This document shows, piece after piece, positions 1 through 6,975 of a stretch of 22,205 nt of DNA (position 1 is the first letter of the stretch; the number at the start of each line of letters is the position of its first letter). A program made the position numbers and the translations under genes. The DNA is taken from NCBI GenBank assembly GCA_002422455.1, contig DIVK01000037.1, forward strand, positions 1 through 22,205, written 5' to 3'. Source of the stretch: Rhodoferax sp. UBA6134. GTDB taxonomy: Bacteria > Pseudomonadota > Gammaproteobacteria > Burkholderiales > Burkholderiaceae_C. The notes beneath the pieces were generated by a model. That model searched no databases. It saw nothing but the letters and a program-made list of their open reading frames with translations, and was not told the origin of the DNA.

Positions 1-1
1 G

Positions 2-148
2 GCGCAGGCGCTGGCGCACGGCAGCGGCTCCGATGAGTTTACCTACCCGGCGCTGGCCTGGGCCGGCGACAGTTTGTGGGTGAGTTACACCGAGCAGCGT
101 CGCCGCATTGCCTGGCAGCGTTTTTCCCTGCTGCCCGCGGCGCGCTGA
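2..148 (+). CDS. Sialidase/BNR-repeat family protein, C-terminal fragment
   Basis: This is the last 48 codons of a gene that begins before the window; the frame is open from base 2 to the TGA at 146-148. The visible peptide contains DEFTYPALAWAGDSLWVSYT followed by EQRRRIAWQRFSL. A (E/D)F-YPAL---DG-L-VSYT-RR--I pattern is typical of the last beta-propeller blade of the exo-alpha-sialidase-like family (COG4692, BNR_2). Members hydrolyse or bind terminal sugars and are often exported, but neither the active site nor any signal peptide lies in this window, so activity cannot be judged. It is followed 20 bases later by a small membrane protein gene on the same strand. The family call rests on a short tail and is moderate. 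Confidence 0.55.
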   Translation, partial: AQALAHGSGSDEFTYPALAWAGDSLWVSYTEQRRRIAWQRFSLLPAAR

Positions 149-168
149 GGCATCAACACGGCATCGAC

Positions 169-849
169 ATGAACGATTTTCTGAACACCTTGTTGTCCAG
201 CGGGGTCCCGCTGCTGCCCGGCGCCACGGTCATGCGGGTGGCCCTGTACCTGGCGTGGGCCGTCGTACTGGGCTGCGCCGCCATGGGGGTGGCGGGCAGG
301 TGGTCCCGCCGGCATCAATGGGCGCTGGGCGCGCTGGTGATGGCGTGGACCCTGATACCCGGCAGCGCATCGCCCGCGCACTGGCTGGGGTTGGCGTTTC
401 AAACGCCCAGCCTGACGAGCGTTGGCATTTGTCTGGTGTGGTGTTCAAACCGTGCGTGGCAAGGCGCAGGGTTCGCCGGCCCGCCGGCCGCGTCCCGGTT
501 TGATGCCCCGAAAATCCTGGGCGCCGCCGCTGTCGTGCTGGGCTGGGTGTTGTTGCTGGACACGCTGGCCTGGCTGCCGGTGTCGGTTTATGCGTGGGGT
601 TTCAGTTCGGCCGCCCTGGGCGCCGTGGCGGTGTTGCTCACATTGCTCTGGGTGCTGTCGGGCTCGGACGGCCCGGTGTTGATGCTGGGCGTCCTGGCCC
701 TGTTCGTGCTGACCCGTCTGCCCACCGGCAATGTCTGGGATGCGCTGCTTGACCCCTGGCTGTGGGGGGGGCTTCAGGCCGGCTGGCTCATTGGCGCGGT
801 GCGGCGCCGGCGGATGGCCAGCCGTTCGTCACCAGCCACTCGCGCCTGA
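169..849 (+). CDS. Polytopic membrane protein of unknown function, 226 aa
   Basis: I do not recognise the family. The protein is strongly hydrophobic, with about six predicted membrane segments: roughly residues 20-40, 50-62, 75-92, 115-135, 142-165 and 168-190. It ends in a positively charged tail (RRRRMASRSS) that should lie in the cytoplasm. The ATG at 169 was chosen over an in-frame GTG at 76 because the GTG would overlap the sialidase-like gene by over 70 bases and would add a non-hydrophobic N-terminus. The gene lies 20 bases after the sialidase-like stop, so co-transcription is likely. Its last 62 bases overlap the end of the convergent ArnT-like gene. A run of eight G lies at 764-771, encoding W-G-G. 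The position suggests a role linked to the cell envelope, but nothing in the sequence proves this. Confidence 0.7.
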   Translation: MNDFLNTLLSSGVPLLPGATVMRVALYLAWAVVLGCAAMGVAGRWSRRHQWALGALVMAWTLIPGSASPAHWLGLAFQTPSLTSVGICLVWCSNRAWQGAGFAGPPAASRFDAPKILGAAAVVLGWVLLLDTLAWLPVSVYAWGFSSAALGAVAVLLTLLWVLSGSDGPVLMLGVLALFVLTRLPTGNVWDALLDPWLWGGLQAGWLIGAVRRRRMASRSSPATRA

Positions 850-2563
850 ACAGCCAGGTTTGCGGCTGCCAGAGATTGGCTGGATTGATTTCACCGCTGC
901 GGTGGCGCCCCTTGACCTCCCAGCGCGACCCCAGCACGGTACACGCTGGCGCGCAGGGCGGGTGCAACTCCGCGGGGTCCGACTGCAGCCAGACCACCGC
1001 ATCGTGCGCGGCCAGCAGACGTTTGAGTTCCCCGGCGGGAGTGCCGGAGGCGGTGGGGTCTTCAGCGTCATAGGGTAAAAACCGGTTGCCCGGCAGCAGA
1101 AACTGGAAGCGCTCGAACTGGCCGTTGAAATTGCTCGGCACGGCGATGCGGGCTTCGTGGAGTTGGGCCGCCACTCCGGCTTCGTACTGTCCGGCGCTGC
1201 CGTTCAGGGGGGCGGTGGCCAGGTTGAAGCAGGCATAGACCGCGAGGCAGGCAGCCACGGTGCAGGTGCGCGTCCAGGCGGGTCTGGCAAAGCCGCCGAT
1301 CACGAGCAGGAAGCCGGCCAGCGCGGCGAACAGCGTGGCACCCAGTTCGATGCCGGAGCCGATCCCGATGGCATGCGCCGCCCAGGAGACGCGTCCCAGC
1401 ACCCCGATGAAAATTGCGCACAGCAACAGGGAAATCAGAAACCAGCCCCGTGCAATGCGCTCCCAGTAGAGCGCGAGCAGCATGGCCAGTGCCGGCATGG
1501 CGGGCACGACGTAGCGCGCGGAGCGCTGACTGGGCAGGGTGAACACGATGAGCCAGACGCCGAGCCAGACCAGCATGATCAGCAGCGGCGGCGAAAGCCG
1601 GGCACCGGATTTGAGCCATGTCCGCAGGCCGATCCACGCCAGACCGGGCACGACGGGCGCCAGCAGGCCGGCATTTTGCACATAGGCCAGCAGTTGCACC
1701 CACATGCTGGCGCCGCCGCCGCGCAAGGCAACCTGCCAGTAGCCCAGGCCGCTGGACATCTTGCCCGCGTTTTCGCCGACGACGAACTCCTGCCAGACCG
1801 CGCCGGGGTCCGGGTCCAGCACAAACCACAGGGCAAAAATGCCCAGCGCCAGGGCGGCGCTCAGGCCCACCTTGAGCGTGATCTGCACCGCCGCACGCCA
1901 ATTCGGGGGCGGCGCACTCAGCAGTTGGGCGCACCACAGTGTTGCGGCCGCTGGCGCGATCAGGGCGAACGACTTGTAGGCCAACCCGAGTCCCAGGGCC
2001 AGCCCGAAGCCGGCATGGGTCAGCCAGCCCAACTGCTGCGTGGTGGCGGTGACGGGCTGGCGTAAATGCTGCCGCAGCAGCCAGAACATTGGCAGACTCA
2101 GCCAGAAGGTTTCGGGCGCGCTGGTCAAAAACGTGCGCCCCAGGCGAAAGGTGCAGAAAAATGCGAGGTAAATGCAGGCCGTCAGGCAGGCGGTACGCAG
2201 GTTGCGGGTGATTTGGTGCATCGTCCAGGCCAGCGCAGCCGCCACCAGCAGCGTGTAGACCAGGCTGGGGGTGCGCAGGGCGGTCATGCTCCAGTGCCGC
2301 CCCCAGTCGCCGGCCACCATGGCTTGCCAGAACAGCAGGGGCGGCTTGGTGTTGCGCATGTGGTCGAGTTCGGACACCAGCGGCAACCAGTGGTTCGACG
2401 CCGCCGTCAGGCGCGCAATGTGCGTGTAGACCAGTTCGTCCCCGATGCTCGGGTTGTACTGTCCGCCCAGGCCGAAGGCGTAAATGCCGATGGCGCATGC
2501 CAGCAAAGCCAGCCAGACCAGCGTCGGGGCGTCAAGGCGGCGGTGTTGAGCTTGGCGGGTCAT
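788..2563 (-). CDS. ArnT/PMT-like polyprenyl-phosphate glycosyltransferase (GT39/GT83 superfamily)
   Basis: This 591-residue integral membrane protein resembles ArnT/PMT_2 enzymes, which move a sugar from an undecaprenyl-phosphate donor to lipid A, glycan or protein on the periplasmic side. An N-terminal membrane helix (about residues 13-33) is followed by the first periplasmic loop with the acidic pair Asp42-Glu43 (SIGDELVYTHIARL) and the KPPL motif at 73-76 (NTKPPLLFW), both hallmarks of the family. About ten more hydrophobic segments run to residue 450, then a soluble C-terminal domain of about 130 residues, as in ArnT. The sugar and acceptor cannot be read from sequence. The gene starts 15 bases after the GtrA-like stop, as the third gene of a leftward cluster with GT9 and GtrA. 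Its 3' end overlaps the convergent membrane-protein gene by 62 bases. Confidence 0.8.
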   Translation of the reverse strand: MTRQAQHRRLDAPTLVWLALLACAIGIYAFGLGGQYNPSIGDELVYTHIARLTAASNHWLPLVSELDHMRNTKPPLLFWQAMVAGDWGRHWSMTALRTPSLVYTLLVAAALAWTMHQITRNLRTACLTACIYLAFFCTFRLGRTFLTSAPETFWLSLPMFWLLRQHLRQPVTATTQQLGWLTHAGFGLALGLGLAYKSFALIAPAAATLWCAQLLSAPPPNWRAAVQITLKVGLSAALALGIFALWFVLDPDPGAVWQEFVVGENAGKMSSGLGYWQVALRGGGASMWVQLLAYVQNAGLLAPVVPGLAWIGLRTWLKSGARLSPPLLIMLVWLGVWLIVFTLPSQRSARYVVPAMPALAMLLALYWERIARGWFLISLLLCAIFIGVLGRVSWAAHAIGIGSGIELGATLFAALAGFLLVIGGFARPAWTRTCTVAACLAVYACFNLATAPLNGSAGQYEAGVAAQLHEARIAVPSNFNGQFERFQFLLPGNRFLPYDAEDPTASGTPAGELKRLLAAHDAVVWLQSDPAELHPPCAPACTVLGSRWEVKGRHRSGEINPANLWQPQTWLFRREWLVTNGWPSAGAAPRQ

Positions 2564-2578
2564 GATCGGTACTGGCGA

Positions 2579-3073
2579 TCAGCGGCGAAAGGTCCAGCGG
2601 TCATTGGCCAGAAAGTTGCTCACGCTGGCCAGCAGGATGGCAATGACATTGGCCAGCATGTAATGCAGGAAATGCGCCAGCCACAGCGTCAGGCCATATT
2701 GCAGCGCGATGCCGAACCAGGAGGCAAGGGTGTAGCGCCCGAGTTGACCCAGGAATACGGCGATGCCGGTGGGGGCGGCTGGTCCGGGCTGGGCCTGTGC
2801 TGCCGCTTCGCGCAGCCGGTCGGCCCAGGTCCACAGGCGATTCCAGGTGAAGTTGTTGAGGGTGGCCACCGCAATGGCCAGGGCCAGCGAGGCATGAAGC
2901 CGGTTGCGCGGCTCTGCGATGGCCGCAAACAAATACTCCTGTGTGACAAACAGAACGGCCATGTTGACCACGGTGCCGCTGGCACCCACCAGGCCGAACT
3001 TGAAGTAGCGAAAGCCTTTGAGCCACTCGATCAGAAAATAAAGGCGCCGCTGCCAGCCCATGCGCTGGCTCAT
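2579..3073 (-). CDS. GtrA-like family membrane protein
   Basis: This 164-residue protein has about four membrane helices and the arrangement of the GtrA/PF04138 family: FRYFKFGLVGASGTVVNMAV near residues 21-40, the loop NNFTWNRLWTW, and the C-terminal SNFLANDRWTF. GtrA proteins are thought to help flip undecaprenyl-phosphate-linked sugars across the inner membrane for O-antigen or teichoic acid glucosylation. The start at 3073 was chosen because its ATG overlaps the stop of the GT9 gene (ATGA over 3073-3070), implying translational coupling, and the peptide then begins at the conserved region. Longer in-frame versions would lie inside the GT9 gene. Next to an ArnT/PMT-like transferase, it probably supplies flipped polyprenyl-sugar to that enzyme. 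No GtrB-type GT2 enzyme is present nearby. Confidence 0.85.
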   Translation of the reverse strand: MSQRMGWQRRLYFLIEWLKGFRYFKFGLVGASGTVVNMAVLFVTQEYLFAAIAEPRNRLHASLALAIAVATLNNFTWNRLWTWADRLREAAAQAQPGPAAPTGIAVFLGQLGRYTLASWFGIALQYGLTLWLAHFLHYMLANVIAILLASVSNFLANDRWTFRR

Positions 3074-4305
3074 GACGCCGCGCGCGCCGGCCGGGCCAGG
3101 GCGGCCAGGGCATCGGCCAGCACCGGATCGGGGGCGATGCGCTTGAGGCACTGGTTGTCGCCATCGCAAAAGGTTTCGCGGTGGTTGTAGGCGCTCAGGC
3201 AGGGCGAGCAGGCAATGCCCGACTCCAGCACTTTGGCGCGCGGCCCAAGCGGCCCGTACAGGCGGCCGGTTTCGGGGCCGAAAAACACCATCGTGCGAAT
3301 CGGCGTCAGACTGGCAAAGTGGCCGGGCCCGCCGTCGTTGGTGATCAATAAATCGGCGCCATGGAACAGCATCAGCAGTTCGCGAATGCTGCGGGTGTAG
3401 CCGGTCAGGTTCACGCAATATTCGCTGTTGACTTGCGCCTGCAGCGCGCGCGCCAGGGCGGCATCGTCGCGCAGGCCAATCAGCCCGACGGCGTGCCCGG
3501 CCTGGCACAGGCCGCTGGCCACCCGGGCATAGTGCGTGGCGGGCCAGGCGCGCTCGGGCAGGATGCCCCCGCCGGCGTAGAGCAGCACGATTTTGCGGCC
3601 AGCCAAGGCGGGGTGGTCGCTCAGCATCTGATGACGGTAGGCTTGCAGCTCCGCGGTGTCAAACGGCACGGCCAGTTGCGTGTCGGAGGGCAGCCCGCGA
3701 ATCGGGGCCGCCTTGTGGCGCGGCATGGCGCTGGCGCCGAGCGCATCGACCAGCGACAGGAATTGTTGGCTGATGTGCTGGTACGGGTTGTAGGGAATGG
3801 CCTGGTTGATGTAGCTGCCGCGGTACAGGCCTTCCTGCGTATGCGGCGTGAAGCCGACGCGCAGTGACGCGCCGCTCAGGTAAGACATCAGGCTGCTGAC
3901 GCGGGAAAACAGTTCGCAATCGATCACGGCGTCGAGCGGCAGGCGGCGCAGCGTCCTGCTGACGCGCCAGATGTCGCGCAGCAAGCCCGGCCCGCTGCTG
4001 TCGTCCAGCGAATGCAGGTGTTCCGGTTGGGCCAGCCCCAGCAGCCGGGCGACTTCCTGATTTTTCTTGAGTTGCAGCACGTGCAGCGTGGCGCCGGGGT
4101 AGCGCTGCCGCAGCGCGGCAAACATGGGGCCGGCCAGCACCACGCTGCCCATTTCCGACAGCAGGATGACCAAAATGTGGCGCGGTGCCCGGCTGTGGTC
4201 TGGCTTCGGCGCCCGGGTACCGGCGAGCCGCGCCCACAACGAAACCACGCCGCACAGGAGCTGGCCGATCCAGCGGTCAATCCAGCGTTGTGTTTGCAGT
4301 TTCAT
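3070..4305 (-). CDS. Glycosyltransferase family 9 (heptosyltransferase-like)
   Basis: This 411-residue protein has the two-Rossmann GT-B layout of GT9 enzymes such as WaaC/WaaF: an N-terminal strand and loop at about residues 42-60 (RHILVILLSEMGSVVLAGP), the inter-domain segment, and the C-terminal nucleotide-sugar motif TNDGGPGHFASL. The usual Asp of the N-terminal motif (SxxGD) is Ser54 here (SEMGS), with Glu51 nearby. A cysteine cluster follows at C366, C369, C380 and C386 (CxxC-x10-C-x5-C). The first 40 residues include a hydrophobic or amphipathic stretch that may tether it to the inner membrane. The ATG at 4305 is preceded by AAGGAAAG at good spacing, whereas upstream in-frame codons lie inside metK. 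It likely acts on LPS core or another surface glycan, and the acceptor is unknown. It is coupled to the GtrA-like gene by a 4-base overlap. Confidence 0.85.
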   Translation of the reverse strand: MKLQTQRWIDRWIGQLLCGVVSLWARLAGTRAPKPDHSRAPRHILVILLSEMGSVVLAGPMFAALRQRYPGATLHVLQLKKNQEVARLLGLAQPEHLHSLDDSSGPGLLRDIWRVSRTLRRLPLDAVIDCELFSRVSSLMSYLSGASLRVGFTPHTQEGLYRGSYINQAIPYNPYQHISQQFLSLVDALGASAMPRHKAAPIRGLPSDTQLAVPFDTAELQAYRHQMLSDHPALAGRKIVLLYAGGGILPERAWPATHYARVASGLCQAGHAVGLIGLRDDAALARALQAQVNSEYCVNLTGYTRSIRELLMLFHGADLLITNDGGPGHFASLTPIRTMVFFGPETGRLYGPLGPRAKVLESGIACSPCLSAYNHRETFCDGDNQCLKRIAPDPVLADALAALARPARAAS

Positions 4306-4402
4306 GGATGCTTTCCTTGCTCTCAATGCCTCGTGGCTGCGCTCGGCGCTGCGCGCCCTGATTTTGCCGCAAGGCCCGGGATGCGCTTCGTGCGTGCCGT
4401 GC
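4306..4402. other. Spacer between metK and the GT9 gene
   Basis: This is a 97-base gap between two leftward genes. It holds a short GC-rich inverted repeat, GGCGC-TGC-GCGCC at 4345-4357, without a following T run on either strand, so it is not a convincing terminator. The leftward Shine-Dalgarno sequence of the GT9 gene lies at its edge. No promoter with two good hexamers was seen, so metK may read through into the glycan cluster. Confidence 0.5.
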
Positions 4403-5584
4403 TTACAGTCCGGCCGCTGCGCGAAGCGCCTGGGCCTTGTCGGTGCGCTCCCAGGTGAACTCGGGCTCTTCACGGCCGAAGTGGCCGTAGGCGGCAGTCT
4501 TCTGGTAGATTGGACGCAGCAGGTCCAGCATCTGGATGATGCCTTTGGGGCGCAGGTCAAAGTGTTCGTTCACCAGGGCCGCGATTTGCTCGTCGGGGAT
4601 CACGCCGGTGCCTTCCGTGTACACCGTCACGTTCATCGGCCTGGCCACGCCGATGGCGTAAGCCACCTGGATCTGGCACTGGCGCGCCAGGCCGGCGGCC
4701 ACAATGTTCTTGGCCACATAGCGTGCGGCATAGGCGGCCGAACGGTCCACTTTCGTCGGGTCTTTGCCGCTGAAGGCGCCGCCGCCGTGCGGACAGGCGC
4801 CGCCGTAGGTGTCGACGATGATCTTGCGCCCGGTCAGGCCGCAGTCGCCCTGCGGGCCGCCGATGACGAAACGGCCGGTCGGGTTGATCAGGTACTTGGT
4901 GTCGGAGGTCAGCCACTCCCGCGGCAGCACGGGTTTGATGATGTCCTCAATCACCGCCTCGATGAAGGCCGGTTTCATCCTGGCGCCGTCGCTCATTTCC
5001 GGGCTGTGCTGGCTCGACAGCACCACGGTGTCGATGCTGTGCGGCTTGCCATCCACATAGCGCAGGGTGACCTGGCTCTTGGCATCCGGGCGCAGGAAGG
5101 GCAGGCGGCCATCCTTGCGCAACTGGGCCTGGCGCTCGACCAGCCGGTGGGCGTAGTGGATCGGCGCGGGCATCAGTTCGGGCGTTTCATCGCAGGCGTA
5201 GCCGAACATCAGGCCCTGGTCGCCGGCGCCGGTGTTGAGGTGGTCGTCGCTGGCGTGGTCCACGCCCTGGGCGATGTCGTTGGATTGCTTGTCGTAGGCC
5301 ACCAGCACGGCGCAGCCCTTGTAGTCGATGCCGTACTCGGTGTTGTCGTAGCCGATGCGCTTGATGGTGTCGCGCGCGACCTGGATGTAGTCCACGTGCG
5401 CGTTGGTGGTGATCTCGCCGGCGAGCACCACCAGACCGGTGTTGGTCAGGGTCTCGGCGGCCACGCGGCTGCGCGGGTCTTGTTCGAAGATCGCGTCGAG
5501 GATGGCATCCGAGATCTGGTCGGCCACCTTGTCGGGGTGACCTTCGGAAACGGACTCGGAAGTGAATAGAAAATCGTTCGCCAT
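4403..5584 (-). CDS. metK: S-adenosylmethionine synthetase (methionine adenosyltransferase)
   Basis: MetK makes S-adenosylmethionine from methionine and ATP in the cytoplasm, releasing phosphate and pyrophosphate. The 393-residue protein has the normal family length and all expected motifs: GHPDK at 15-19 (ATP binding), GAGDQG at 119-124, the glycine-rich loop GGGAFSGKDPTKVDRSAAY at 267-285 with the Lys and Asp for triphosphate and metal binding, and a C-terminal GHFGREEPEFTWE. The ATG at 5584 gives the canonical MANDFLFTSESV start and has a GGAG nine bases upstream; an in-frame start five codons earlier would lose that. The upstream neighbour on the same strand is an adenosine kinase-like gene, which fits disposal of adenosine from S-adenosylhomocysteine. 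The leader contains a segment complementary to the ribosome binding site, described separately. Confidence 0.98.
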   Translation of the reverse strand: MANDFLFTSESVSEGHPDKVADQISDAILDAIFEQDPRSRVAAETLTNTGLVVLAGEITTNAHVDYIQVARDTIKRIGYDNTEYGIDYKGCAVLVAYDKQSNDIAQGVDHASDDHLNTGAGDQGLMFGYACDETPELMPAPIHYAHRLVERQAQLRKDGRLPFLRPDAKSQVTLRYVDGKPHSIDTVVLSSQHSPEMSDGARMKPAFIEAVIEDIIKPVLPREWLTSDTKYLINPTGRFVIGGPQGDCGLTGRKIIVDTYGGACPHGGGAFSGKDPTKVDRSAAYAARYVAKNIVAAGLARQCQIQVAYAIGVARPMNVTVYTEGTGVIPDEQIAALVNEHFDLRPKGIIQMLDLLRPIYQKTAAYGHFGREEPEFTWERTDKAQALRAAAGL

Positions 5585-5725
5585 GGCTTCAAGCTCCAAT
5601 TAAGTTCAAACACGTTTAAGACTGCGCTGCTTGGGCCTGGGAGCTTCGGCGAACGCTTTAGCAGAATTTATAAATCGCCCTGCAAGTAGTTCAGTAACTC
5701 GGCGATGTTCCAATTTTAATACGCT
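5585..5725 (-). promoter_or_regulatory. metK leader with possible RBS-sequestering stem
   Basis: This 141-base gap separates the adenosine kinase stop from the metK start. Read leftwards, the metK Shine-Dalgarno region GGAGCUU (5597-5591) is exactly complementary over seven bases to AAGCUCC (5646-5640), leaving a 42-base loop. Further upstream, GGCGAT (5701-5706) and ATCGCC (5674-5679) form a second inverted repeat of six bases. A -10-like TATAAA lies at 5672-5667 on the minus strand, but no matching -35 was seen. The leader does not match any S-adenosylmethionine riboswitch class that I can recognise by eye. A regulatory role is an inference from base complementarity only. Confidence 0.35.
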
Positions 5726-6733
5726 TCAGGCAGCGAGGTGTTGCCCGAAATCAGCCTTGAGCCGGTTCATGATGTCGTGCGTCAGGCGGTTGCCGTGTTG
5801 GCCAACCACCCGCGCGGCCGCCTGGTTGGCCAGCCAGGCGGCCTGTTCGTTGCTGTAGCCGTGTGTGACGGCGTACAGGAAGGCGCCGGCAAACATGTCA
5901 CCCGCGCCGTTGGTGTCCAGCGCTGTGACGCGGGCGGCGGGCACGGTGGTTTGCCGGGCGCCTTCGAGCACCACGCAGCCCTGCGGGCCGCGCGTCAGGC
6001 AGACGGTACGCGCCAGCTGGCTGATGCGCTGGCAGACCACCTGCAGGTCTTGCGTGCCGCACCAGACCTGGGCCTCTTCCTCGTTGCAGAACAGGTAGTC
6101 CAGCCCCTGGCCAATGATGGCATCCAGGCCCGGACGACAGAAATTGATCATGCTCACGTCGCTCAGGGTGCTGGCCAGGGCCACGCCCGCAGCGCTGGCG
6201 ACCTGGCGCCCCTGCAGCGCTGCGTGCAGCCCGCTGGGCGAGGCGGCGAGGTAGCCCTCCATGTAGTAGATTTTGGACTTGGCAATGTCTTTGTCGTGCA
6301 GGGCAGTGTGGTCAAGCTCGGCGGTGGCCCCTAAAAACGTGCTCATGCTGCGTTCGGCGTCGGGCGTCACCAGCACCATGCAGCTGCCGGTCTGGCCGGG
6401 AGCGGATTGGCTGTGGCTGAGGTTGGTCGCCACGCCGTTGGTGACCAGGTCCCGGGTGTAGAACGCACCCAATTCATCATCGGCCACTCGACACGAGTAA
6501 AACGCCTTGCCGCCGAGTTGCGCCAGTGCCACCACGGTGTTGCCCGCCGAGCCGCCGCCGGTGCGCCGGGGGGTGACGGCCTTCAGATGGCCGAGCAACT
6601 CGGTCCGGCGCGCGGCGTCAATCAGGGTCATGTGCCGTTTGTCCACGCCCATGGACTGGAGCTGGGCATCGGACACTTCGTATTCAGAGTCCACCAGGGC
6701 GTTGCCGATGGCGTAAAGGTCGTAGCGTGTCAT
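5726..6733 (-). CDS. PfkB-family sugar kinase, probably adenosine kinase
   Basis: This 335-residue cytoplasmic protein belongs to the PfkB/ribokinase family. It shows the N-terminal substrate region (YDLYAIGNALVD), the GGGSAGNT segment at 59-66, and the C-terminal signature DTNGAGDMFAGAF at 273-285, where Asp279 is the catalytic base and the GAGD loop forms the anion hole. The overall pattern, including the SMSTFLGA segment, fits the adenosine kinase subgroup, which phosphorylates adenosine to AMP. Immediate linkage to metK supports a role in recovering adenosine produced when S-adenosylhomocysteine is hydrolysed. Other nucleoside or sugar substrates cannot be excluded from sequence alone. 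The ATG at 6733 lacks a strong Shine-Dalgarno sequence, but the protein starts correctly for the family. Confidence 0.87.
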   Translation of the reverse strand: MTRYDLYAIGNALVDSEYEVSDAQLQSMGVDKRHMTLIDAARRTELLGHLKAVTPRRTGGGSAGNTVVALAQLGGKAFYSCRVADDELGAFYTRDLVTNGVATNLSHSQSAPGQTGSCMVLVTPDAERSMSTFLGATAELDHTALHDKDIAKSKIYYMEGYLAASPSGLHAALQGRQVASAAGVALASTLSDVSMINFCRPGLDAIIGQGLDYLFCNEEEAQVWCGTQDLQVVCQRISQLARTVCLTRGPQGCVVLEGARQTTVPAARVTALDTNGAGDMFAGAFLYAVTHGYSNEQAAWLANQAAARVVGQHGNRLTHDIMNRLKADFGQHLAA

Positions 6734-6975
6734 GGTTCAGTGTGGGTAGTGAGAGAGAACAGGGGGGTGAACTCGGCGGCCGGCCGGCATTCGGAGTGGG
6801 CAAGGAGTGGATCGATAGTTTGTGTCTGAGTCGGCTATTGTGACAAATGCGACCAGTGCATCGCCCGAAGGGCCGGTGTTGACAAGGCACAATGGCGGCC
6901 CGTGCCAGTTTTGCCCTTTTGCGTGTCGTTCGGCAACTGTTTTCATGACGTGGCGACTTTGAAGTTTTATCTCCC
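6734..6975. other. Divergent intergenic region, adenosine kinase / acyltransferase
   Basis: This 242-base gap should hold the promoters of two divergent genes. A perfect -35 hexamer TTGACA lies at 6879-6884 on the plus strand, but no good -10 box sits 15-19 bases downstream. On the minus strand TTGTCA occurs without a properly spaced -10. A 69-codon minus-strand frame (6737-6946) fills much of the gap but resembles no protein I know. I see nothing else that can be supported. Confidence 0.4.

Noticed and set aside
1157..3190. Long plus-strand frames opposite the ArnT-like, GtrA-like and GT9 genes
   Set aside because: Their peptides are low-complexity (Gln, Gly, Ala, Arg rich) and lie antisense to genes with clear family motifs.
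4345..4357. GGCGC-TGC-GCGCC as a metK terminator
   Set aside because: No T run follows the hairpin in either direction and the stem is only five pairs.
5585..5725. Known S-adenosylmethionine or S-adenosylhomocysteine riboswitch before metK
   Set aside because: I could not match the conserved core of any class by eye. Only simple complementarity is visible.
6879..6907. TTGACA as promoter of the first acyltransferase gene
   Set aside because: No sequence resembling a -10 box lies 15-19 bases downstream, so the hexamer alone is not enough.
6737..6946. A 69-codon minus-strand frame ahead of the adenosine kinase gene
   Set aside because: No Shine-Dalgarno, no recognisable family and no hydrophobic or domain pattern. 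It looks like chance open frame in GC-rich DNA.
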